NCBI RefSeq assembly: GCF_003671495.1
Contig: NZ_RCHN01000014.1
Location: 1-64,000, forward strand
DNA length: 64,000 nt
Direction: 5' to 3'
Origin: Ketobacter sp.
GTDB taxonomy: Bacteria > Pseudomonadota > Gammaproteobacteria > Pseudomonadales > Ketobacteraceae
The notes beneath the pieces are model-generated. The model searched no databases. It was not told the origin of the DNA and saw only the letters and a list, made by a program, of their open reading frames with translations. Position numbers and translations under genes: made by a program. Positions 27,357-35,159 of the stretch are shown in pieces (position 1 is the stretch's first letter; each line of letters opens with the position of its first letter).

Positions 27357-27905
27357 CTATTGCATCACAAAGTTGGTAAACAACACCTGCTCGATCACAG
27401 GACCACCACCTGCTGACAGGCCACCTTCTCCACCCGCCCCGCCGGCCGCTGCGGCTCCGCCACTTTCTTCCATCAGAATCTTCTGGATCTCTTCCAGCAT
27501 GGTCTGGCGCAAAACCTCTTTGCCTTCTGTGGTACGCAGGGTTTCAAAGTCCTGGGCCCCCAGAATCATCACCAGGTTGTTGCGCACCAGCGGCATATGG
27601 GTATTGATCACATCAATGGCACTGGCATCGCGAGTCATCACCGTCAAACTGATCTGCACATAACGCTGCCGCCCCTTCCATTGATAATTCACCACAAAGG
27701 GTGGTTTGAAATCGAAATAAATTGCGGGCTTCTGGGTCGGCTCCGCCGCTTCTTCGGAAGCCGGCTCGTCCCCACCGGAGAGCATCAGGAATGCAGCCAC
27801 CCCACCGCCAATCAATAGCACCACCAGCACCGCGATGATGATCAGCAGCATTTTTGATTTCGGCTTTTCCTGCTCTTCACCGTTTTTGTTGTCGTCGTCC
27901 GCCAT
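27357..27905 (-). CDS. fliL: Flagellar basal-body/stator-associated protein FliL
   Basis: The 182-residue protein has a short cytoplasmic acidic/lysine segment, one membrane helix (about residues 19-42) and a periplasmic domain (about 60-182) with KPPFVVNYQWKGRQRYVQIS and VLFTNFVMQ at the end. FliL rings the stators and affects motor torque. A Gly/Ala insertion (about 149-170, AAAGGAGGEGGLSAGGG) sits before the C-terminus. It heads the fliLMNOPQR-flhB operon, with a sigma-54 motif upstream. Confidence 0.95.
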   Translation of the reverse strand: MADDDNKNGEEQEKPKSKMLLIIIAVLVVLLIGGGVAAFLMLSGGDEPASEEAAEPTQKPAIYFDFKPPFVVNYQWKGRQRYVQISLTVMTRDASAIDVINTHMPLVRNNLVMILGAQDFETLRTTEGKEVLRQTMLEEIQKILMEESGGAAAAGGAGGEGGLSAGGGPVIEQVLFTNFVMQ

Positions 27906-27942
27906 AAAAACACCCTTCGGATTTCCATTGCCATGAACAAAA

Positions 27943-27957
27943 GCAAGGCCTATACCA
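27943..27957 (-). promoter_or_regulatory. fliL: Sigma-54 promoter of fliL operon
   Basis: The minus strand reads TGGTATAGGCCTTGC. The GG and GC are ten bases apart and the -12 half (AGGCCTTGC) is identical to that before fliK at 30080. It lies about 40 bases upstream of the fliL start codon. Confidence 0.72.
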
Positions 27958-28123
27958 AAACCATTTCTTCAAGGTTTTCATGAGGTTAGCCAGCAGAAAC
28001 AGAACCCGGCGCCAGCAACGTCAAAAAATCGGCCTACTCAGGCAAGTTTAGACAAGATTCCCGGAACTGCCCGTCAAAATACTGCCAAGTGCTGGAATTA
28101 GTTGAAAAAAACGAGGAAGGTCT

Positions 28124-28143
28124 GTGGGGCCGGGCGGCCCCAC
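28124..28143. terminator. Hairpin after fliK
   Basis: A perfect eight-base-pair GC-rich stem (GTGGGGCC/GGCCCCAC) with a GGGC loop lies 31 bases beyond the fliK stop. On the minus strand a T7 run begins 12 bases later, not directly after the stem, so it is an imperfect terminator that may still separate fliK from fliL. Confidence 0.5.
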
Positions 28144-28174
28144 TGGCTAGAAGTCAGAGGATCGTATCTCGGCC

Positions 28175-30043
28175 TCAGGCGTAGTAATCCACCAGGCCAA
28201 GGGCCACTGCACTGTTGGTCGCGGGGGAATCTGCACCCTCGTCAGAGGCGGCCGCCAATTCCGCCGCCCGCTCGCCACGGCGTTGCTGTCCACCCGCCTG
28301 TTCATGGGATTCCCGGGCACCCTGGTCCCGCACATCCACGTCACCCAGCGCCACCCCGTTCTGTTCCATCATCTCACGCAGCCGGGGGATGGCTTGCTCC
28401 AGTGCATCCCGCGTGGGTGCGACCTGGCTGGTGAACACCACATGGGCCTGATCATGCTTGACCGCGACCTTCACATCGATGGTGCCCATCTCCTGGGGGT
28501 TCAGTTGAATCCTGGCGCTGCTCAGCTTGCTACTGACCATCATCACCAGGCGTTGCGTCATCTCACCAGCCCATTCCCGACTCTGCAGCGGTGACTGCAT
28601 CGCCGTCGGCATATTGGCCGTCGCGGGTCTGCCGGCCGCTCGCCCCATCTGTTCCAGGCTGCGCTGGAAAGGGTTCAGCTTACTGCCATCCGCCGGTTCA
28701 GAGGTCTTGCTCGCCGCGGAAGTCTCCTTCGGTCCCAGGGACTTGTCCGCCGTACCGTTCATGGCCTTGTCCAGCGCTTTAGCCAGGGCGGCCAAACGCT
28801 CCTGCACCGGAGTGGGGGCCACCCCTTCCCCTTGCGCCGGTTTTAACGCCAGCTTGTCCGCCAACAGACCGAGATCGGATTTCTTGTCTGTTTTTGGCTC
28901 GAATACCGCCAACTCATCTGCCTCGGCACCTGTTTGCGCTACACCGGCTTTCGAGTCTGCGGCTTGACCACCGCCCTGAAAGTCCTGACCGGCTGCCGCA
29001 GTATGCGCTGCAGCGGAGCCTGAACGGGGGAACTTAGCGTCATCCGCGGTCTTGGCGCCTGCATCCATCGTTGGCTCCATCACCTGCGCGACGCCCGGGC
29101 GCGCGCCTTGAGCGGCCTTCCCATCCTTCACCTGTGCAGAAGCCAGGGTGTGCTCCGCAGAGCCGGATTCTTCAGTCATTTTGCTGGTGACGCCCGCCTC
29201 CATTTCGCCGAGCCACTCCGGATCGCCCCCCTCAGAATCCGCATTCGACTCGTCGCCGTCCGTGCCCGCTTCTCCAGTTACCGTCTGCCCGGATGCCGCG
29301 GCTTGCTCCGACGACGCCACCAGGTCGGTGTCGGACTCACTCTCTGCCGATTCTGCCGACACATCAGCCACCAGTGAGCCCTCCGCCGACGCCGCATCCT
29401 CATCCGCCGAATTCAACGCCTGCTCCAGCGAATCCTGCCCAGACTGCGCGGACTCTCCCATCAGCGCCGGATTCTCAGCAGACTCTGGCGAGCCGCCCTC
29501 TGCCTCACCCGGAAGCCCATTGACCGGGCTCGAGGAAGTTTCAGCCTCTGACGACGCCACCTCCTCTGCACGGACCGCGGCATCTTGACGCGCCTGGTCC
29601 TCAGAGGCGGCACGATAGTGCTCACAGCGGGCTTTTTCCTCCGCTGCCCGATTTTGCAAAGCTCTATTCTGGTCAGCCTGCCCCTGCGCCGCCCGCTGCC
29701 GGTTCTCTTTGGCATCCCGATGGGCCTCGGCCCGGCTGTCACGCTCACTGCGGACCCGGTCATCCCGTTCGGTGCGTCGTTGATTTTCTACACGTCGCTC
29801 ATCCGGCAAGCCATTGCCGCCCGCCGACCGCTGCTTTGCCCCCTGCGCATCAGATCTGGCGGCTGTATCCGCCCGGGCGGACTCCTGCGCCCGCGCCGTC
29901 TGCACCTGGGACATCAAAATCCGATCAAAGGACTGCCCCGACTCGCCCGCGCTAAACAACTGATTTGCAAGGCTCATCCCCTGCTGTTTGCCGGACAGAT
30001 TAACCGAAGGGGAACTGTTACTGGGGTTGTTGTCGGTGCGCAT
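28175..30043 (-). CDS. fliK: Flagellar hook-length control protein FliK
   Basis: FliK measures hook length and triggers the FlhB switch. The 622-residue protein has a long, low-complexity N-terminal ruler region rich in Ala, Glu, Ser, Asp, Gln and Arg (about 1-480) and a conserved C-terminal domain (about 495-590) with REWAGEMTQRLVMMVSS and the signature LNPQEMGTIDVKV. The tail ends in a Gly/Gln/Arg-rich stretch. It has its own sigma-54 motif upstream and is separated from fliL by about 270 bases. Confidence 0.93.
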   Translation of the reverse strand: MRTDNNPSNSSPSVNLSGKQQGMSLANQLFSAGESGQSFDRILMSQVQTARAQESARADTAARSDAQGAKQRSAGGNGLPDERRVENQRRTERDDRVRSERDSRAEAHRDAKENRQRAAQGQADQNRALQNRAAEEKARCEHYRAASEDQARQDAAVRAEEVASSEAETSSSPVNGLPGEAEGGSPESAENPALMGESAQSGQDSLEQALNSADEDAASAEGSLVADVSAESAESESDTDLVASSEQAAASGQTVTGEAGTDGDESNADSEGGDPEWLGEMEAGVTSKMTEESGSAEHTLASAQVKDGKAAQGARPGVAQVMEPTMDAGAKTADDAKFPRSGSAAAHTAAAGQDFQGGGQAADSKAGVAQTGAEADELAVFEPKTDKKSDLGLLADKLALKPAQGEGVAPTPVQERLAALAKALDKAMNGTADKSLGPKETSAASKTSEPADGSKLNPFQRSLEQMGRAAGRPATANMPTAMQSPLQSREWAGEMTQRLVMMVSSKLSSARIQLNPQEMGTIDVKVAVKHDQAHVVFTSQVAPTRDALEQAIPRLREMMEQNGVALGDVDVRDQGARESHEQAGGQQRRGERAAELAAASDEGADSPATNSAVALGLVDYYA

Positions 30044-30079
30044 GGACGCCCTCCTCCTTTTACTATGACAAAGAGAAGA

Positions 30080-30094
30080 GCAAGGCCTGTGCCA
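30080..30094 (-). promoter_or_regulatory. fliK: Sigma-54 promoter of fliK
   Basis: The minus strand reads TGGCACAGGCCTTGC, an exact TGGCAC-N5-TTGC match with GG and GC ten bases apart. It lies 37 bases before the fliK ATG and is the best RpoN site seen in the window. Confidence 0.82.
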
Positions 30095-30112
30095 GAGAAG
30101 AGTGGACGGGGC

Positions 30113-30376
30113 CTAGAGCCCCATGCCGTTTAAGGTGGTAATGATCTGAGAAATGACGCGGGCAATCAGCGGGTGGGCTTCTTCGTATTGAATCAACTGC
30201 TTTTCGAACTCCTCCACCAGCCCTTCTTCCCAGTGCTCAGCTGAGCCACTCAGCATCACCTCCAGCCGGGCCGCCAGATCCGTGAGCGCCTCTTTGTCAT
30301 CGGTGGACACCTCACCGGCCTGGTCCAGATGGTCTTTCAGTTCCGACACAGAATTCTGCAATGTTTCTTTTGGCAT
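30113..30376 (-). CDS. Small DUF4404-type protein
   Basis: This is an 87-residue acidic helical protein (MPKETLQNSVSELKDHLDQ onward, then KEALTDLAARLEVMLSG and HPLIARVISQIITTLNGMGL) resembling the uncharacterised DUF4404 family of about 85-95 residues. The ATG at 30376 is preferred; an upstream GTG at 30403 would add nine residues. It is upstream of fliK on the same strand but fliK has its own promoter, so a flagellar role is not implied. No function is known. Confidence 0.72.
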   Translation of the reverse strand: MPKETLQNSVSELKDHLDQAGEVSTDDKEALTDLAARLEVMLSGSAEHWEEGLVEEFEKQLIQYEEAHPLIARVISQIITTLNGMGL

Positions 30377-30510
30377 AAAGCACCTCAATAGCTGTTCAAC
30401 CATTATACGGCATCGACCAGAGGAAAAAAGATGATGGGAATCAGGAAAAATCAGCGGAAATTTTGCCCCAACCCCGTCTTATATAAAGACTGCTTCAAAA
30501 AGGACAGCTT

Positions 30511-30801
30511 ATGCCCCCTTCAGCGAGAATCGGTGACTTCCACGTATGCCCCAAGGTCAACCCCGGCCCAGTCCCCCACGTAGGCGGCCCCATTGCCATC
30601 GGGCAACCCAATGTCCTGATCGTCGGCATGCCCGCCGCCCGCCAGGGTGATATGGCCATCTGCGTTGGCCCACCAGACTCCATCGCCAAAGGCAGCGCCT
30701 CCGTCCTGATAGGAAATAAACCTGCGGCAAGAATGGGTGACAGTACGTCACATGGCGGGGTGGTGGTGATGGGGGCACCGACTGTGTTGATTGGGGGGTA
30801 G
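30511..30801 (+). CDS. Stand-alone PAAR-domain protein (T6SS spike tip)
   Basis: The 96-residue protein is a complete PAAR domain and little else: it begins MPPSARIGDFHVCPKVNPG and shows the repeating PAAR strands (GPIAIGQPNVLIVGMPAARQGDMAIC, GSASVLIGNKPAARMGDSTSHGG). PAAR proteins bind Zn through His/Cys and cap the VgrG spike of type VI secretion systems. There is no C-terminal toxin extension, and no vgrG, effector or immunity gene adjoins it. The T6SS core genes are about 14 kb away on the other side of the pilus locus. Confidence 0.93.
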   Translation: MPPSARIGDFHVCPKVNPGPVPHVGGPIAIGQPNVLIVGMPAARQGDMAICVGPPDSIAKGSASVLIGNKPAARMGDSTSHGGVVVMGAPTVLIGG

Positions 30802-30827
30802 TTGGGGGGCAGTAACTGGATGACTAA

Positions 30828-30863
30828 TTGGAGGAAGGAGGCCCAATCGCCTCCTTCCTCCAA
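30828..30863. terminator. Strong hairpin between the convergent PAAR and lipoprotein genes
   Basis: A perfect 15-base-pair stem (TTGGAGGAAGGAGGC and its complement) closes on a CCAATC loop, 26 bases after the PAAR stop and 30 bases beyond the stop of the minus-strand lipoprotein gene. Neither side has a T run, so it is not a textbook intrinsic terminator, but its position between converging genes suggests that role. Confidence 0.6.
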
Positions 30864-30892
30864 ATTTGATCAAGCTAAAACGACATTAACCA

Positions 30893-32956
30893 CTAACGAA
30901 TCACCGAACTAACCAATCCAATACCGCGAATATCCAAGGTTACACCCGAGGCGCTTGGGCTTCTATATTTCAGGCTAACCCCCAAGCTAGCCATACCTAA
31001 ACTTAACTTGCTATCTGTCACTTGAACAAGAGTACCTAATGGTGTGGGAGAGTAATAACCAAACAAGTTTTCGATTACGCCATGTGCGTAAAAGTCCTCA
31101 CCTTCAACATCAACCGAATAAGAATCAAACCAGTTCAACGCAGAAAAATCTGGAATGCTTTCCCGTGCGTTCAGCCTATCTGTATCAACATACGAGGGCA
31201 TACCGTCAAGAAGGCCAAAATAGCTTAGCCTCTGACCAATCCCATACTTCACATATCTATTCGCAATTCGATATGCCAGTTCCCTCTTTTCGTTAAAGTC
31301 TTGCCAGTCTGAAAAATCAACAATATCATTGCAGTATTCAGTGGTGACCTGATACGGTGGAGGAGTGCATTCAAACTCAGGATACATTGCTGAAAAAACA
31401 TCAGATGAAGACAATGGATAGCATGCTCCGTTCTTACTCTCGATGTAGAAATTATCATCTGAAAACGAATACAGCTCCAAACCACCAACACAAACAAACC
31501 GGTGGTTCACACCTACGTTACCAATCCAATCATGCATTGCAACCTCGTAGAGGAATGAGAGTTCTGTCTCCGGTTCAACCTTACCTGCGCCAGAGTAAGA
31601 ACCAGATTGCTGCGCCATCACCACATTAAACTGCTCAAGATTCGGAGCAAAACTGCACTGCTCTTCACCCGGCATCCCGGGAATGGCCACGGTCAGGCAC
31701 AACCGCGGTGAGAGTTCCGTTGCTTCCCAGCCAAGAACGCGATTGGCATAGTCGTCATCCACTTCTGCCAGCAGAAGAGCGTCCTGCAGGTAGGTGTTGC
31801 AGTGCTCCGACTCGTTTGCACAGGCCACACCGCGCACGTAACTCGACGCATGACTGGCGACCCTGAGCATATCCTCACGGTTGAAGGTGGCATTTGATAA
31901 GTTCCCAACTGCCGCCACCAGTTCTTCGGCCTGCTGGTCCTGGATGTACGCTGTTTCCAAACTATCCGACAAACCGCCATTCCCAACCAAGGTGCCTGAA
32001 CGCTTGGGCTGGTAGGATGAGGTGGCAATGATGCTCTCCAAGGTGGTGTCGAGTATGTTGATATAGGCGTAGTTGCGCCCATTTTTGCTGACTTTGAAGG
32101 GGTAACCGGATTCGTTCAGTGTCAGGTAGGTGTAGTGGCCCTGGGTATCCACATGGGTAATACGGGAGAGGTATAGGCCCCCATCGCCATTACTGACTTC
32201 CAGGTAAAGATGCTCTGATGATGGACTGGAACCGGGTGCGCTGGCCTCCACATGGGCTAACACCCCAGGCCCCGCCAAGGTGGAGTCCCATTGGATGTTC
32301 AGGTTGGATATCTGTGCATCGAGCGTGGCGTACAGATGATTGATGGCTTGTTGGACATCAGCATTATCCGCCATGTGTTCGTTGGCCTGTTGACGGGACG
32401 CCAACGTGCCGGAGGGTGCATAACGCTCCACCAGATCCGTCACCACGATGTCGGTGGCAAACGCTCCGTCGGATAGCGCAAAGTTGATGCTGCCCTTGAT
32501 GTTGTGATTCTGAAACGGCAGGTCGATCCCGGGGGCGGTGCTCTGATCCAGACTGATCAACAGGCGGGAGATGTTGTAGCCGGATTGCAGTCCGGCAGGC
32601 TGACCTGGTGCGGTCAGATGATAGGGTGTGACGACCTCACCGCCGGGAGCGCAGCCCAACAGTAATTCGTCGATGTAGAAGCAGACGGGCTTGGAGCTGT
32701 TGACGTTATAGGTGAAATGTCCCGCTTCGGTATAGCCTTGACGATCACCCTGTACATAACGCAACCCGGTGACGGGTGCATCGGTAAACAGGCCGGTCTG
32801 CAGGTCTTCCGGCACGGTGGGGCCGTTGTTGTTGACGCGATCGGGGGTGGAGTCTGAACCTCTGCCTCCACCACCGCCACCGCCACCGCAGGAAGCCAAA
32901 ATCAAAGAAAACAATAAAACCGCGAAAGCTAAAACCAACTCTCTATTCATTACCAT
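30893..32956 (-). CDS. Large lipoprotein at the end of the pilus operon (possible surface or tip component)
   Basis: The 687-residue protein has a lipoprotein signal with lipobox LASC (Cys23) followed by eight Gly and a Ser/Asp/Asn linker. The next section (TDAPVTGLRYV, GYTEAGHFTYNV) resembles short beta domains found in adhesins and large surface lipoproteins. The rest is not recognised; it has at least ten further Cys, suggesting disulfides. The ATG at 32956 shares one base with the stop of the minor pilin gene (TGATG), so it is translationally coupled to the pilus operon. Tip adhesin or secretion substrate is inference only. Confidence 0.7.
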   Translation of the reverse strand: MVMNRELVLAFAVLLFSLILASCGGGGGGGGRGSDSTPDRVNNNGPTVPEDLQTGLFTDAPVTGLRYVQGDRQGYTEAGHFTYNVNSSKPVCFYIDELLLGCAPGGEVVTPYHLTAPGQPAGLQSGYNISRLLISLDQSTAPGIDLPFQNHNIKGSINFALSDGAFATDIVVTDLVERYAPSGTLASRQQANEHMADNADVQQAINHLYATLDAQISNLNIQWDSTLAGPGVLAHVEASAPGSSPSSEHLYLEVSNGDGGLYLSRITHVDTQGHYTYLTLNESGYPFKVSKNGRNYAYINILDTTLESIIATSSYQPKRSGTLVGNGGLSDSLETAYIQDQQAEELVAAVGNLSNATFNREDMLRVASHASSYVRGVACANESEHCNTYLQDALLLAEVDDDYANRVLGWEATELSPRLCLTVAIPGMPGEEQCSFAPNLEQFNVVMAQQSGSYSGAGKVEPETELSFLYEVAMHDWIGNVGVNHRFVCVGGLELYSFSDDNFYIESKNGACYPLSSSDVFSAMYPEFECTPPPYQVTTEYCNDIVDFSDWQDFNEKRELAYRIANRYVKYGIGQRLSYFGLLDGMPSYVDTDRLNARESIPDFSALNWFDSYSVDVEGEDFYAHGVIENLFGYYSPTPLGTLVQVTDSKLSLGMASLGVSLKYRSPSASGVTLDIRGIGLVSSVIR

Positions 32957-33831
32957 CACTCACACCAAGCCATATATACCACGTCGATAACGAAATCAGG
33001 GTTCCCTGTGTTTTTGGGACACCGCCAGTCAGCGTACTCAAGCCCATCGCCATTCAAGTCAAGAGGATTTCCCTCCCAATTGGGATAATAATCAGACGCG
33101 TTCTCTACTATCCCTCGATACTGGGCAGCTTGCTTGCCAAGAAAAACATTGCGCCTATACGAAATAAAGCCCCGCACGGTGGGATCTGGCGGCTCATTCC
33201 ATGGCTCACGGATGTTGAAGTTTTTTCGCGCTGATATACACATCCCATCAAAACCGTAAACGTAATTCTCAACTTGCACACCAGTGCATAATGGGGAGGT
33301 AAATTCAAGAGGATTGTATTCATTATCGTTCGACAACTCCCCAAACTCCACCAGGGCTCCACCGTTCATATCCTGCCGATTCACCCGCACAAACATACGT
33401 GAATACCCCGCAGGCACACCCGAATGACTTCTGGAGATATCCTCATCCATCATTGACCTGAAGCGCGCATAATACTTGTCCGGAATGATCTGAGATAGGG
33501 TGTAAGTCGCATTGTTGCCACCGCAATCACCGCTACCGACGATGTCATAACCCCAGCCATTGGTCATGCCCCCCATGCCGCTAATCACTCTATCGGGGGC
33601 CAGGCAGTCGTTCGCATTATTCCTCGGCCAGCGATTATGCTCCAATCGGTAGGCATTAGCCAGATTGAGTGCATTCTGCAATTGCGCCAAGGTAAACTCG
33701 AACGCCCTACGCTCTTCCTTCACGCTGTTCATATAGCCACGATGAATCAGCACTGCGGAAAACACACTGATGCTGATCAGCACATAGATCAAAGACAGTC
33801 CGGATTGGGTGCGGTAGTCTATTTTAATCAC
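32956..33831 (-). CDS. Minor pilin-like protein without Glu5
   Basis: The 291-residue protein has an 11-residue leader ending in Gly, followed by a hydrophobic helix (LSLIYVLISISVFSAVLIHRG), as in type IV prepilins. The residue five after the presumed cleavage site is Tyr, not the near-universal Glu. The large C-terminal part (about residues 35-291) has several Cys and Trp and no recognised domain. It overlaps the gene at 33824 by eight bases. Absence of Glu5 is typical of GspK/PilX-like tip minor pilins, so it may cap the pilus. Confidence 0.72.
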   Translation of the reverse strand: MIKIDYRTQSGLSLIYVLISISVFSAVLIHRGYMNSVKEERRAFEFTLAQLQNALNLANAYRLEHNRWPRNNANDCLAPDRVISGMGGMTNGWGYDIVGSGDCGGNNATYTLSQIIPDKYYARFRSMMDEDISRSHSGVPAGYSRMFVRVNRQDMNGGALVEFGELSNDNEYNPLEFTSPLCTGVQVENYVYGFDGMCISARKNFNIREPWNEPPDPTVRGFISYRRNVFLGKQAAQYRGIVENASDYYPNWEGNPLDLNGDGLEYADWRCPKNTGNPDFVIDVVYMAWCE

Positions 33832-34645
33832 AGAAAGTCACGGCCCCTACCATAATGGGTTGTCCACCACATGTGGGACCGTCACCCAGACTGGCAAAGT
33901 TGTTCGGCAGTCCGTTGTTAGTGCCGTTGGCGACTCGAAGCTGAAGGCGCCATTGATTACCAGCTCCGCCACTGATTTCAGCAAAGTAATAGCCACCCAA
34001 CCCGTTGCTGCCACCGGAAATACACACCGCTTGCGGGATCACAATATAAGCGGGATTGGAACCACCACCGGGGCAATCCGGCTTGGTCAAGAAAAATGCA
34101 GAGTCGGCTTCCAAAGTTGCTTTATGAAAGGTGTAACGCCCAGACGCCCTGCGGGGTGTCGCCACGTAGTGAGTGACGCGGGGCTCGCCACTGCCGGAGG
34201 TGGAGCGCGCTGCGGTCGGCAACAGGCTCATCAGCATGTCCGCATCTTCGCCGCTTCCGGCAGGAAACTCTACCGTGATCCGCAAGGTGCTCCCCACACT
34301 CCCCAGATTTGAGCAGTCGGCATCCAAGGTTACATCGTTCGGGCCAGTATAACCGCCAGCCCCCGCCGGGAACGCATCTGCGGCCGCCAGCACCGCAACC
34401 AGATTGCCACAGTTGCCCGCCTGATCGGGCCACTCATCCGTTTGAATAAAGTACGCCATGGAAGAATTGGCAAGGCTGAGCACATCCTGGGCGATAGACT
34501 CCACCATCCTCTCACGAACCTGATTAATCTGAGCCGTAATGAAATAAGCTGCTACTAATGACAGCAAGGCCACTGACACCAGCACTTCCACCAGCGTAAA
34601 ACCAAACTGTTGTTGTGTGCGTCGGAAATAAAACTCAGTCTTCAT
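33824..34645 (-). CDS. Minor pilin (PilV/PilW-like)
   Basis: The 273-residue protein has a 15-residue leader ending in Gly followed by FTLVEVLVSVALLSLVAAYF, the classical type IV prepilin cleavage site and helix with Glu5. The remainder is a large globular domain with six Cys. It overlaps both neighbours (11 and 8 bases), as expected for co-translated minor pilins. The exact subtype cannot be told from sequence alone. Confidence 0.82.
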   Translation of the reverse strand: MKTEFYFRRTQQQFGFTLVEVLVSVALLSLVAAYFITAQINQVRERMVESIAQDVLSLANSSMAYFIQTDEWPDQAGNCGNLVAVLAAADAFPAGAGGYTGPNDVTLDADCSNLGSVGSTLRITVEFPAGSGEDADMLMSLLPTAARSTSGSGEPRVTHYVATPRRASGRYTFHKATLEADSAFFLTKPDCPGGGSNPAYIVIPQAVCISGGSNGLGGYYFAEISGGAGNQWRLQLRVANGTNNGLPNNFASLGDGPTCGGQPIMVGAVTFCD

Positions 34646-35159
34646 AATTCATGTAGTGATTTGTCAAATGTGCGGCACTGATGCCATCCGTGAGTGCGGG
34701 GCCGGTGGTCCAGGTCACCACTTCCTGCTGGACACCCGCCACATCCTGTAATACGACGGTTCTTTGGCTAGAGGGAAATTGAAACGTGGAATATTCGCTG
34801 CCCGTCTGGCTGAATGACACCTGCACCGAATAAGGGCCGACTTTTACCCGGTATAGGTCACGCTGATTCACGCCCAAGACTTCGATATTGGAATTAAGAG
34901 ACGACATATAGTCGTTTACATTCCAAGCCTGAGCCGTGATGAAATTACGCAGGCTTCCGTCATAATTCCCTACCACCCCCATAGCCCGGGCGCTGTCAAT
35001 GGCAGCGGCTATGGTTCCTGCCCGCTTAACGGCGCTGCCCACTTCCTGATAGTGCTGCTCATGAATGAAGGAAGGAACGGCAATCACCGCCATAAGGGCA
35101 AGGAGTGCAACTACGGTGAGAAGCTCCACCAAAGTAAATGCCTGTTGATGCCGGGTCAT
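34635..35159 (-). CDS. Type IV pilin-like protein
   Basis: The 174-residue protein has a very short leader (MTRHQQA) followed by FTLVELLTVVALLALMAVIAVP, with Ala rather than Gly before the cleavage site and Glu5 present. The globular part (about 35-174) has no Cys. The ATG shares one base with the stop of pilR (TGATG). It may be a minor pilin. Confidence 0.8.
   Translation of the reverse strand: MTRHQQAFTLVELLTVVALLALMAVIAVPSFIHEQHYQEVGSAVKRAGTIAAAIDSARAMGVVGNYDGSLRNFITAQAWNVNDYMSSLNSNIEVLGVNQRDLYRVKVGPYSVQVSFSQTGSEYSTFQFPSSQRTVVLQDVAGVQQEVVTWTTGPALTDGISAAHLTNHYMNYED

Noticed and set aside
28028-28050. Possible sigma-28 promoter (TAAA and GCCGAT) upstream of fliL.
   Set aside because: The spacing is 13 bases instead of about 15, and a better sigma-54 motif lies nearer the gene.
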